A stretch of 64,000 bases of DNA from Flaviramulus_B aquimarinus (GTDB taxonomy: Bacteria > Bacteroidota > Bacteroidia > Flavobacteriales > Flavobacteriaceae): contig NZ_BAABJH010000005.1 of NCBI RefSeq assembly GCF_039543205.1, positions 112,028 through 176,027 of the forward strand, in the 5' to 3' direction. Below, piece after piece: positions 53,998 through 61,922 of this stretch. Both the position numbers and the translations under genes were made by a program. Numbering within the stretch: the first letter of the stretch is position 1; every line of letters begins with the position of its first letter. Below the pieces are notes generated by a model. That model made no database searches. It was not told the origin of the DNA and saw only the letters and a list, made by a program, of their open reading frames with translations.

Positions 53998-54951
53998 ATG
54001 GAATATTTAGAATTTGAACTTCCAATAAAAGAGCTTGAAGATCAATTGCAAAAATGTAAAGTAATTGGAGAAGAGAGTGAAGTAGATGTAACAGAAACAT
54101 GTGCGCAAATAGAAAAAAAACTAGCCGTAGCTCAAAAAGATATATATAAAAACTTAACACCGTGGCAACGTGTTCAATTATCCCGCCATCCAAACAGACC
54201 TTATACATTAGATCATATAAGAGCTATTTGTGGGGATTCATTTTTAGAACTTCATGGAGACCGAAGCTTTAAAGATGATAAAGCGATGATAGGTGGATTA
54301 GGTAAAATTGGCAGCCAAAGTTTTATGTTCATTGGGCAGCAAAAAGGATTTAATACAAAAACAAGACAGTATAGAAACTTTGGGATGGCAAATCCAGAAG
54401 GGTATCGTAAAGCATTGCGCCTAATGAAATCTGCTGAAAAATTTGGAATTCCAGTTGTAACACTTTTAGATACACCAGGTGCTTATCCAGGTTTAGAAGC
54501 TGAAGAACGCGGACAAGGTGAAGCTATTGCAAGAAATATTTTAGAAATGACCCGATTAAAAGTGCCTGTAATTACTATTGTAATTGGCGAAGGCGCTTCA
54601 GGTGGTGCTTTAGGTATTGGCGTTGGAGATAAAGTTTTAATGTTAGAAAACACTTGGTATTCAGTAATTTCTCCAGAATCATGTTCCTCAATTTTATGGC
54701 GTAGTTGGGAATATAAAGAACAAGCCGCAGAAGCTTTAAAATTAACTGCTTCGGATATGAAGAAGTTTAAATTAGTAGACGGGATCATCAAAGAACCTCT
54801 TGGAGGTGCACATAGAGATAGAGAAAAAACTTTTAAAGCGGTTAGCGATGCCATCGTAAAATCTTATCAAGAACTTAAAAACTTATCACCAAAAGATTTA
54901 GTAGCACAGCGTATGGAGAAATATGCTCAAATGGGTGTGTACAAAGGTTAA
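53998..54951 (+). CDS. accA: Acetyl-CoA carboxylase carboxyltransferase subunit alpha
   Basis: With AccD it transfers carboxyl from biotin to acetyl-CoA, making malonyl-CoA for fatty acid synthesis. 317 residues, family length. N-terminal helical part (YLEFELPIKELEDQL), then crotonase-like core: LHGDRSFKDDKAMIGGLG, NFGMANPEGYRKALRLM, VTLLDTPGAYPG, GEGASGGALGIGVGD and YSVISPESCSSILW. Followed directly by a strong terminator. Confidence 0.97.
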   Translation: MEYLEFELPIKELEDQLQKCKVIGEESEVDVTETCAQIEKKLAVAQKDIYKNLTPWQRVQLSRHPNRPYTLDHIRAICGDSFLELHGDRSFKDDKAMIGGLGKIGSQSFMFIGQQKGFNTKTRQYRNFGMANPEGYRKALRLMKSAEKFGIPVVTLLDTPGAYPGLEAEERGQGEAIARNILEMTRLKVPVITIVIGEGASGGALGIGVGDKVLMLENTWYSVISPESCSSILWRSWEYKEQAAEALKLTASDMKKFKLVDGIIKEPLGGAHRDREKTFKAVSDAIVKSYQELKNLSPKDLVAQRMEKYAQMGVYKG

Positions 54952-54979
54952 GTCTTTTAAAACCATATCATAATAAAAT

Positions 54980-55008
54980 CCTGAAGTGTATCACTTCAGG
55001 TTTTTTTT
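54980..55008 (+). terminator. Rho-independent terminator after accA
   Basis: CCTGAAGTG, loop TAT, CACTTCAGG, then eight T: nine perfect pairs. Confidence 0.95.
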
Positions 55009-55120
55009 ATGCTTATTGACAATATTTTTAAGTTATTAACAGTTAAAATGTTAACCGTTAGTTAACAATCACAAAATAAATAATAGCTAAAGCTCTTTCT
55101 TTTTAGTTAATTTTACAGTT

Positions 55121-56659
55121 ATGAAACAACCAAACCAAGTAGCCGGATATAAAGTAGATAAAAGCACACTTATTAGTCTTGAAAAAGGAAAAATACCTCC
55201 GCAAGCTATTGATTTAGAGGAAGTTGTTTTAGGAGCGATGATGATTGACAAAAAAGGCGTTGATGAGGTTATTGATATTTTAAGTCCTGAATCGTTTTAT
55301 AAAGAAGCACACCAACATATTTTTGAAGCTATTTTTCATCTGTTTGAAAACAGTGAACCAGTTGACTTATTAACCGTTTCAACACAGTTAAAGAAAAATT
55401 CAAAACTAGAACGTTCAGGTGGCGATTTTTACCTTATTTCGTTAACACAAAAAGTATCATCTTCAGCACATATCGAGTTTCATGCGCGCATTATTTTGCA
55501 GAAATTTATACAACGTAGTTTGATTAAAATTTCTAACGAAATTATTGAAGAATCTTACGATGAAACTAAAGATGTTTTCGACTTATTAGATAAAGCTGAA
55601 TCTAAATTATACGAAGTTACTCAAGGAAATATTAAAAAATCAAGTGAAACAGCACAAGATTTAGTAATACAAGCCAAAAAGAAAATTGAAGAGATTTCTA
55701 ATAAAGAAGGCCTTAGTGGTATTCCAACTGGGTTTAATAAACTGGATAAATTAACCTCAGGTTGGCAACCATCCGATTTAATTATTGTGGCTGCACGTCC
55801 AGGTATGGGTAAAACAGCATTAACGCTGTCTATGGCAAGAAATATTGCTGTAGACCAAAATATACCAGTAGCATTTTTCTCGTTGGAGATGGCCTCAGTA
55901 CAATTAATAACACGTTTAATTTCTAGTGAAACAGGCTTGTCTTCTGAAAAATTAAGAACCGGAAAACTTGAAAAGCACGAATGGGAACAACTTAATGTAA
56001 AAGTAAAAGGTTTAGAAAAAGCACCGTTGTTTATTGACGATACCCCGTCACTTTCTATTTTCGATTTAAGAGCAAAAGCCCGCCGTTTATCATCACAACA
56101 TGGTATAAAATTGATCATGATTGATTATTTACAATTAATGACAGGTGGAAGTAACCATGGTGGAAACCGTGAGCAAGAAATATCCATGATTTCTAGAAAC
56201 CTTAAAGCTTTGGCAAAAGAACTTATGGTTCCTGTTATAGCTTTGTCGCAGTTATCTCGTGCTGTTGAAACTCGTGGCGGTAGTAAACGTCCGTTGTTAT
56301 CCGATTTACGTGAATCTGGAGCCATCGAGCAAGATGCCGATATTGTAAGTTTTATTTACAGACCAGAGTATTATAAAATTGATGAATGGGATGATGATGA
56401 ACGTTCACCTACTGAAGGACAAGCAGAATTTATTATAGCAAAACACCGTAATGGAGGTTTAGAAAATATACGTTTGAAATTTATTGGAAACTTAGGTAAG
56501 TTTGATAATTTAGATGATTTTGACTCACCTTTCGAGTTTCATTCTAAAATGAATGCTGCTGCAAACGATGATACGTTTAAAGCAGATAATTTTAAGGCAA
56601 GCCCAGACCAAGCCTTTGGCAGTTCATTTAATGATCATGAGGATGATGTACCGTTTTAA
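55121..56659 (+). CDS. dnaB: Replicative DNA helicase DnaB
   Basis: Hexameric helicase that unwinds the fork ahead of the polymerase. 512 residues. N-terminal domain (PPQAIDLEEVVLGAMMIDKK), a linker, and a RecA-like core with Walker A ARPGMGKTAL, SLEMASVQLITRL and Walker B IKLIMIDYLQLM. QLSRAVETRGG, SDLRESGAIEQDAD and FIIAKHRNGG follow. No intein is present in the usual Walker A or H3 sites. An Asp-rich C-terminal tail ends EDDVPF. Confidence 0.97.
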   Translation: MKQPNQVAGYKVDKSTLISLEKGKIPPQAIDLEEVVLGAMMIDKKGVDEVIDILSPESFYKEAHQHIFEAIFHLFENSEPVDLLTVSTQLKKNSKLERSGGDFYLISLTQKVSSSAHIEFHARIILQKFIQRSLIKISNEIIEESYDETKDVFDLLDKAESKLYEVTQGNIKKSSETAQDLVIQAKKKIEEISNKEGLSGIPTGFNKLDKLTSGWQPSDLIIVAARPGMGKTALTLSMARNIAVDQNIPVAFFSLEMASVQLITRLISSETGLSSEKLRTGKLEKHEWEQLNVKVKGLEKAPLFIDDTPSLSIFDLRAKARRLSSQHGIKLIMIDYLQLMTGGSNHGGNREQEISMISRNLKALAKELMVPVIALSQLSRAVETRGGSKRPLLSDLRESGAIEQDADIVSFIYRPEYYKIDEWDDDERSPTEGQAEFIIAKHRNGGLENIRLKFIGNLGKFDNLDDFDSPFEFHSKMNAAANDDTFKADNFKASPDQAFGSSFNDHEDDVPF

Positions 56660-56740
56660 GAATTAAACTCCTGTTAAATACATTCAATAAAAATAAATTT
56701 TAAGTATCTTTCTTGCTTAATTTGAAAACCAATATTTTCA

Positions 56741-58006
56741 TTGAATACAAGAAAGCTCATTATTATTATATTCTTCTTCATTATTAATTATAATGCTTTT
56801 GCATCCTATATCCTAATACCTATGGATGCCAAAAGTCAAAAAAATCACTTAAAAGCTTACGGTATAACCTATTGGACCTTAACTAAGGAGCTAAAAGTAA
56901 AATGGTTGCTTAATTATAGAGGAGGTTCTTTTTTATTACCAGATTCAGATAATATTCAACGCGAATGTCAAATACGCGGTATTTCATTTGAAGTTATTTC
57001 TAATTCCAAGGCTGAAAGTATTTTAGAGGCGATAAGCAGTCCAAGTAAAAATATGGAAGCCGTAGTTTTAGAAAAAGCGCCAAAAATAGCAGTATATACA
57101 CCAAAAGGGAAACTGCCCTGGGACGATGCTGTAACCATGGTTTTGCAATATGCAGAGATTCCTTATGAAACTATTTATGATGAAGAAGTTTTAAATGACG
57201 GTCTGTTGCTTTTTGATTGGTTGCACTTGCATCATGAAGATTTTACAGGACAATTGGGTAAGTTTTATGCGCAATATCGGGCAGCTTCTTGGTACATTGA
57301 AGAAAAAAAAGATGCTGAGAAACTAGCCGAAAAGCTTGGATATAATAAAGTTTCAGATGCAAAATTAGCAGTAGCTCTAAAAATTCGTGATTATGTTATC
57401 GGAGGCGGATTTATGTTTGCAATGTGTAGTGCTACAGATAGTTTTGATATCGCATTATCTGCCGAAGGTGTAGATATTTGTGAACCGATGTTTGATGGTG
57501 ATGGTAGTGATCCAGCCTATCAAAATAAAATTGATTACCGTAAAACTTTTGCATTTAATAATTTTATATTAGAACGAAATCCAAAAGTTTATGAGTTTTC
57601 ATCTATTGATATGACTAGAAAACGGATGATTCCAAAAACAGCTGATTATTTTACGCTTATGGAATTCTCGGCTAAATGGGATCCAATTCCTACCATGCTG
57701 TGTCAAAACCATACAGCACTTTTAAAAGGGTTTATGGGGCAAACAACAGCGTTTACAAGAGATGAAATCAAATCAAATGTATTGGTTATGGGAGAAACCA
57801 AATCCAACGGAGAAGCAAAGTATATACACGGTATAAAAGGAAAAGGATTTTTTACATTTTATGGGGGACATGACCCAGAAGATTATCAACATAGAGTAGG
57901 GGATTCCAAAACAGAACTCGATTTACATCCAACATCACCAGGTTATCGATTAATATTGAACAATGTTTTATTTCCAGCAGCAAGAAAGAAAAAACAAAAA
58001 ACATAG
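56741..58006 (+). CDS. Secreted protein of unknown function (often labelled asparagine synthetase B)
   Basis: 421 residues. The start is TTG (56741), giving a signal peptide (KLIIIIFFFIINYNAFAS). The mature part has an N-terminal unit (YILIPMDAKSQKNHLKAYGI), then PKIAVYTPKGKLPWDDAV, FDWLHLHHEDFTGQLGKFY, and VIGGGFMFAMCSATDSFDIA with ICEPMFDGDG. Late motifs include TFYGGHDPEDYQH and GYRLILNNVLFPA. The GGGF...C...D layout recalls ThuA- or glutamine-amidotransferase-like folds. It lacks the N-terminal catalytic Cys and SGGxDS of asparagine synthetase. Function undetermined. Confidence 0.75.
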   Translation: MNTRKLIIIIFFFIINYNAFASYILIPMDAKSQKNHLKAYGITYWTLTKELKVKWLLNYRGGSFLLPDSDNIQRECQIRGISFEVISNSKAESILEAISSPSKNMEAVVLEKAPKIAVYTPKGKLPWDDAVTMVLQYAEIPYETIYDEEVLNDGLLLFDWLHLHHEDFTGQLGKFYAQYRAASWYIEEKKDAEKLAEKLGYNKVSDAKLAVALKIRDYVIGGGFMFAMCSATDSFDIALSAEGVDICEPMFDGDGSDPAYQNKIDYRKTFAFNNFILERNPKVYEFSSIDMTRKRMIPKTADYFTLMEFSAKWDPIPTMLCQNHTALLKGFMGQTTAFTRDEIKSNVLVMGETKSNGEAKYIHGIKGKGFFTFYGGHDPEDYQHRVGDSKTELDLHPTSPGYRLILNNVLFPAARKKKQKT

Positions 58007-58069
58007 TTTTTAATTGTTTTTTAAACCTTCAAATACAATTTTCAAACTAACAACTAATCAACATAAACT

Positions 58070-58348
58070 ATGGCATCAAAAAAATCAATTTTAAAGAAAG
58101 TTCAAATCGTTATAACCAAGCATTTTAAAACACCAGAAGATGCTTTTAATTTTTTTGATAAAAATGGAAATAGAAAATTATCCAAAAAAGAAATAGTAGC
58201 TTTGTTAAAAGAAGCGGAAATTAATGGGTTTATTCGAGGGCTTGTCACTACAAAACTTATTGAAGGTTATGATAAAGATGGCGATGGTTTAATCGATTGG
58301 AAAGAGTTTAAAGCAGCAGTTGCAGAAATAGTAAAAGGATCTAAATAA
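58070..58348 (+). CDS. Small EF-hand protein
   Basis: 92 residues, no signal peptide. Two EF-hands: FFDKNGNRKLSKKEI (about residues 28-42) and GYDKDGDGLIDWKEF (about 65-79). The second loop is a canonical calcium site (D-D-D-L-D-E positions). The first has a Lys in place of the usual sixth-loop small residue and may be weaker. Intracellular calmodulin-like proteins are uncommon in bacteria. 64 bases after the secreted protein gene; convergent with the next. Confidence 0.85.
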   Translation: MASKKSILKKVQIVITKHFKTPEDAFNFFDKNGNRKLSKKEIVALLKEAEINGFIRGLVTTKLIEGYDKDGDGLIDWKEFKAAVAEIVKGSK

Positions 58349-58360
58349 AAAATCTAGATT

Positions 58361-58810
58361 TTAATCTATAATAATAACCATTTTTTCAAACGTATAAATA
58401 AAGCCATCAGCAGCAATTCCTGCTAAGGTTACATTTTGATTTAAGGTAAAAGTTTCGGTGTCTTCTGAAATTGTTAACAAGCCAAATTCTATAGAGTCAT
58501 TTACAGTTAGAAATAAATTGGAATCATTTTCTGAAAAAATATAACTGTAATTCCCTGAGTCTAATCCATCCTGAAGCATATCATCTGTATTTTTATTAAT
58601 AACAGTTAAACTTCCAGTGAGTTCGTTAAAAACCCAAATAATATCACCGATTTCAAAATTATCATTAACACCAGCAAAGCCACCAGAAGTATTAATGAGG
58701 TTCCACTGTGTTATAGTTATTTGATTATTGCTAGTGTTGTCTACATTATTTACAGAGCAACTAAACAATACGCTAACACATATAAGTATAATTATAAATC
58801 GTATTTTCAT
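58361..58810 (-). CDS. Small lipoprotein, function unknown
   Basis: 149 residues from the ATG at 58810 (MKIRFIIILICVSVLFSC). The frame is open to 58894, but the added 28 residues precede the signal peptide and are unlikely. Lipidated Cys at about residue 18. The mature part is Asn/Asp-rich beta-type sequence (WNLINTSGGFAGVNDNFEIG, GDIIWVFNELTGSLTVINK). It resembles small flavobacterial lipoproteins with a lipocalin-like or META-like shape, without a firm match. Confidence 0.72.
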   Translation of the reverse strand: MKIRFIIILICVSVLFSCSVNNVDNTSNNQITITQWNLINTSGGFAGVNDNFEIGDIIWVFNELTGSLTVINKNTDDMLQDGLDSGNYSYIFSENDSNLFLTVNDSIEFGLLTISEDTETFTLNQNVTLAGIAADGFIYTFEKMVIIID

Positions 58811-58931
58811 AAGAGACAAACGTTTGGTTTTATTATAAAGATGAAAATCTATTAAAAAGGTTGCGTTTAAATTAGAATAAAAAACAGACCACATAAGCCC
58901 TTATTTGTAATTAAATCTATATTTTAATAAA

Positions 58932-59354
58932 ATGAAATTTTCCCAAAAAGAAATAACGTTGAAACCATATAGCAGAGGATTTCATTTAATTACAAATGAA
59001 ATTTTAAATGCAATTCCAGAAATTAAAGACATTGAAATAGGCCAATTACAAATCTTTATAAAACATACTTCGGCCAGTTTAACTATAAATGAAAATGCAG
59101 ATCATACGGTAAGAACCGATTTTGAAAGCCATTTAAATAGTATGGTTCCTGAAAATATATCATATTATGAACATACTTACGAAGGCTCTGATGATATGCC
59201 AGCCCATATAAAAGCATCTTTATTAGGAGCTTCGGTACAAATACCTGTAACCAATGGTAAATTAAATTTAGGCATTTGGCAAGGCGTTTATTTGTGTGAG
59301 CATAGAAACCATGGCGGTGTGAGAAAAATAGTTATAACTGCTTTTGGAGTATGA
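58932..59354 (+). CDS. YjbQ / UPF0047 family protein (secondary thiamine-phosphate synthase)
   Basis: 140 residues. The full signature is present: FIKHTSASLTINENAD, TDFESHLNSMVP, HTYEGSDDMPAHIKASLLG and GIWQGVYLCEHRNHGG. The family shows thiamine-phosphate synthase activity when overproduced in E. coli; the normal role is unsettled. Eleven bases before the ATP-grasp gene. Confidence 0.93.
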   Translation: MKFSQKEITLKPYSRGFHLITNEILNAIPEIKDIEIGQLQIFIKHTSASLTINENADHTVRTDFESHLNSMVPENISYYEHTYEGSDDMPAHIKASLLGASVQIPVTNGKLNLGIWQGVYLCEHRNHGGVRKIVITAFGV

Positions 59355-59364
59355 AAATTTTAAA

Positions 59365-60489
59365 ATGAAAAGCCTTAAGCCATTTTCCGTTTTGATACCA
59401 GATGCCAATTCGCCATATTTTTTGGGCGTATTATATAGCTTGTCTCAAATTAAAGGCATTAAGATTTATGTGATGTCTAGTTTAAAGTATAGTCCTATAA
59501 AATATTCCATTTATATTAAAAACTATAGTTATTTCCCAAATTTAAATAGTGATATACAATGGGTAAATTGTATTGATAGTGAAGTCAAGAGATTTAACAT
59601 TGATTTAGTAATGCCAGTAGATGAATATGGTATCCGGTTAACTATTAAAAACAAGGCATTGTTTTCATGTGCAGAAAAATTATGCATTATACCTTCAATT
59701 AAAAATTTTGATATAGCCAATAATAAAGGCGTCTTATCAAAGCATATGCATAAAAACCAAATTAAATGCTCTAAAGGTATAATCGTAAAAGCGGGAAATA
59801 TTTTAAAAGAAACTTTGATTAATTTTCCAGTAATAATAAAACCTGTTGAAGGATTTGGAGGCGGAAGAGGAATGCAAAAATTTGAGACAAGGCAAAGTGT
59901 TGAAGATTTTTTTTTAATGAATACATTCAATTATGATTATCTCATTGAGGAATACATAGAAGGCTATGATTTAGGTGTTAATGTTTTATGTGAAAAGGGA
60001 ACTATTTTAGCTTATACCATGCAAAAAGGAAATTTATTCCATGACCAACCTTTTAAGCCACAAATTGGATTGGATTTTTTATACGAACCCGAATTGTATA
60101 TTGAAGTTAAAAAGCTAGTAAAATCTTTGAATTGGTCTGGAGTCGCAAATATAGATGTCCGATATGATAAAAATAAGAAAGCATATAAGATTTTAGAGAT
60201 TAACCCAAGGTTTTGGTACACATTAGATGCTTCGTTATGTGCGGGGGTTAACTTCCCTTATTTATACTGTTTAAGTAGTTTGGGAGTAAATTATAATATA
60301 CCAAACTATAAATGTATTAGTTATTTAAACTTGAATGGTTTATTGAAAACCTTTAAAGGAAATAAGCGGTTTATTTTTAGAATAAAATATCTTTTTAATA
60401 ACACGATACTTAAATTTCTACTTAGAGATCCTTTAGTATTAGGATATCGGATTTTTAATAGTATAGGAAATAGATTGAAAAATAAATAA
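59365..60489 (+). CDS. ATP-grasp enzyme (carbamoyl-phosphate-synthetase-like)
   Basis: 374 residues from the ATG at 59365; an upstream TTG (59344) overlaps the previous gene and adds nothing conserved. The N-terminal Rossmann-like pre-ATP-grasp domain is FSVLIPDANSPYFLGVLYSL. The ATP-grasp core has FPVIIKPVEGFGGGRGM (phosphate-binding Lys and glycine loop), YLIEEYIEGYDLGVNVL, and NIDVRYDKN with KILEINPRFW (metal-binding Glu-x-Asn). Such enzymes ligate a carboxylate to an amine or thiol; the substrates are unknown. A strong terminator follows. Confidence 0.85.
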   Translation: MKSLKPFSVLIPDANSPYFLGVLYSLSQIKGIKIYVMSSLKYSPIKYSIYIKNYSYFPNLNSDIQWVNCIDSEVKRFNIDLVMPVDEYGIRLTIKNKALFSCAEKLCIIPSIKNFDIANNKGVLSKHMHKNQIKCSKGIIVKAGNILKETLINFPVIIKPVEGFGGGRGMQKFETRQSVEDFFLMNTFNYDYLIEEYIEGYDLGVNVLCEKGTILAYTMQKGNLFHDQPFKPQIGLDFLYEPELYIEVKKLVKSLNWSGVANIDVRYDKNKKAYKILEINPRFWYTLDASLCAGVNFPYLYCLSSLGVNYNIPNYKCISYLNLNGLLKTFKGNKRFIFRIKYLFNNTILKFLLRDPLVLGYRIFNSIGNRLKNK

Positions 60490-60535
60490 TTTCTCTAGTT
60501 TTTCAAAACCTAAGCTAAGCATGTTTATTACATAA

Positions 60536-60567
60536 AAAAAATCCGATTCGAAAGAATCGGATTTTTT
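60536..60567. terminator. Perfect bidirectional terminator
   Basis: AAAAAATCCGATTC, loop GAAA, GAATCGGATTTTTT: 14-base arms, between the convergent ATP-grasp gene and rplT. Confidence 0.95.
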
Positions 60568-60606
60568 ATTAAGCGAATAATATGATTTTACAATAGGCTA
60601 AGTGCC

Positions 60607-60951
60607 TTATTTTACTTTCTCTACTACAGCTTTAAAAGCCTCAGGGTTATTCATAGCTAAATCTGCTAAAACCTTACGGTTTAATTCAATATCATTAGCT
60701 TTTAATTTCCCCATAAATTGAGAATAAGATAAACCATGTTCTCTGGCTCCAGCGTTAATACGCGTAATCCATAAAGCACGAAATGTTCTCTTTTTGTTTC
60801 TACGGTCTCTATACGAGTATTGCATCGCTTTATCAACCGCATTTTTTGCTACTGTCCAAACGTTTTTACGTCTCCCAAAGTAACCTTTTGCTTGTTTAAG
60901 AACCTTTTTTCTTCTGGCTCTTTTTGCTACAGAATTTACTGATCTTGGCAT
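60607..60951 (-). CDS. rplT: 50S ribosomal protein L20
   Basis: 114 residues. MPRSVNSVAKRARRKKVLKQ, then GYFGRRKNVWTVAKNAVDKA and RDRRNKKRTFRALWITRINA, the standard L20 sequence. It binds 23S rRNA early in 50S assembly. Last gene of thrS-infC-rpmI-rplT. The 104-bp gap after rpmI is longer than usual within this operon and contains hairpin-prone sequence, but no L20-type leader was recognised. Confidence 0.98.
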   Translation of the reverse strand: MPRSVNSVAKRARRKKVLKQAKGYFGRRKNVWTVAKNAVDKAMQYSYRDRRNKKRTFRALWITRINAGAREHGLSYSQFMGKLKANDIELNRKVLADLAMNNPEAFKAVVEKVK

Positions 60952-61055
60952 AATTTTAATTGTTTTTTGTAGCGGGCGTTCTGAACTTATTTCAAAATCT
61001 TTTTATTGGCCACGCTCCAGGGTTTATAAATTGTTTTAACCAATTAAAACGCGTG

Positions 61056-61253
61056 TTACTTTAAACGTAACATGGTTTTAATGTTATTTTCGTCAGCCTT
61101 ATGCACTAATGTGTCATGGGTTAACGCAAGCTTACGCTTTTTAGACTTCTTTGTTAAGATGTGACTCTTAAAAGCGTGCTTTCTTTTGATCTTACCAGTA
61201 CCTGTAAGCTTAAAACGCTTTTTGGCACTAGATTTTGTTTTCATTTTAGGCAT
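61056..61253 (-). CDS. rpmI: 50S ribosomal protein L35
   Basis: 65 residues. MPKMKTKSSAKKRFKLTGTG, then KIKRKHAFKSHILTKKSKKR, a complete L35. Very basic. It lies between infC (90 bases upstream) and rplT. Confidence 0.98.
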   Translation of the reverse strand: MPKMKTKSSAKKRFKLTGTGKIKRKHAFKSHILTKKSKKRKLALTHDTLVHKADENNIKTMLRLK

Positions 61254-61343
61254 TTCTTCTCCTAGTTTTAATTATTTCGCTTAATTATTTTAGTGCTGAA
61301 CTCGTTTCAGCATCTTATTTTATAATTTATTACTCTCGCCAAT

Positions 61344-61889
61344 TTACTTCTTAGGAGCAATAAACATCGTCATTCTTTTTCCTTCGAGTCTCGGCATTTG
61401 TTCAACTTTACCAAACTCTTCTAAATCTTGAGCTAGACGTAATAATAATATTTGACCTTGCTCTTTAAATATAATAGATCGTCCTTTAAAAAAGACAAAA
61501 GCTTTTAACTTTGCGCCTTCTTTTAAGAACTTCACAGCATGTTTCTTCTTAAATTCGTAATCATGGTCGTCTGTATTCGGACCAAAACGAATTTCTTTTA
61601 TAATAACTTTAGTAGCCTTAGACTTTAAAGCCTTATCTCGTTTCTTTTGTTCGTAAAGAAACTTTTTGTAATCCATAACCTTACAAACAGGCGGATCAGC
61701 ATTAGGAGAGATCTCTACTAAATCTAACTCTTGTTCGTTTGCTATTCGCATAGCGTCACCTTTGGTATAAATACCAATTTCTACATTCTCACCTACAAGA
61801 CGTAGTTTTTGCGCTGTAATCTTAGAGTTAATCTTATGTTTATCCTCTTGTGAAACCCTTCTAGGTTGCTGTCTTCTTCTAATTGCTAT
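61344..61889 (-). CDS. infC: Translation initiation factor IF-3, non-canonical start codon
   Basis: IF-3 prevents subunit joining and checks the start codon on the 30S subunit. The conserved part (ELDLVEISPNADPPVCKVMD, KEIRFGPNTDDHDYEF, KAFVFFKGRSIIFKE, EGKRMTMFIAPKK) is unmistakable. The first in-frame ATG is at 61751, inside the N-terminal domain, which would remove YRRR-type basic and linker sequence. Upstream the frame stays open and reads IAIRRRQQPRRVSQEDKHK with no ATG, GTG or TTG before a stop at 61904-61902. Start is therefore ATA (61889, 181 residues) or ATT (61883). AUU starts let IF-3 regulate itself in E. coli. Confidence 0.92.
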   Translation of the reverse strand: MAIRRRQQPRRVSQEDKHKINSKITAQKLRLVGENVEIGIYTKGDAMRIANEQELDLVEISPNADPPVCKVMDYKKFLYEQKKRDKALKSKATKVIIKEIRFGPNTDDHDYEFKKKHAVKFLKEGAKLKAFVFFKGRSIIFKEQGQILLLRLAQDLEEFGKVEQMPRLEGKRMTMFIAPKK

Positions 61890-61922
61890 GGCGTTATGGT
61901 TTTAAATTAAACTTATTATTTG

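Noticed and set aside
58811..58894. Upstream extension of the small lipoprotein gene
   Set aside because: It would place 28 residues before a clean lipoprotein signal peptide; the ATG at 58810 is preferred.
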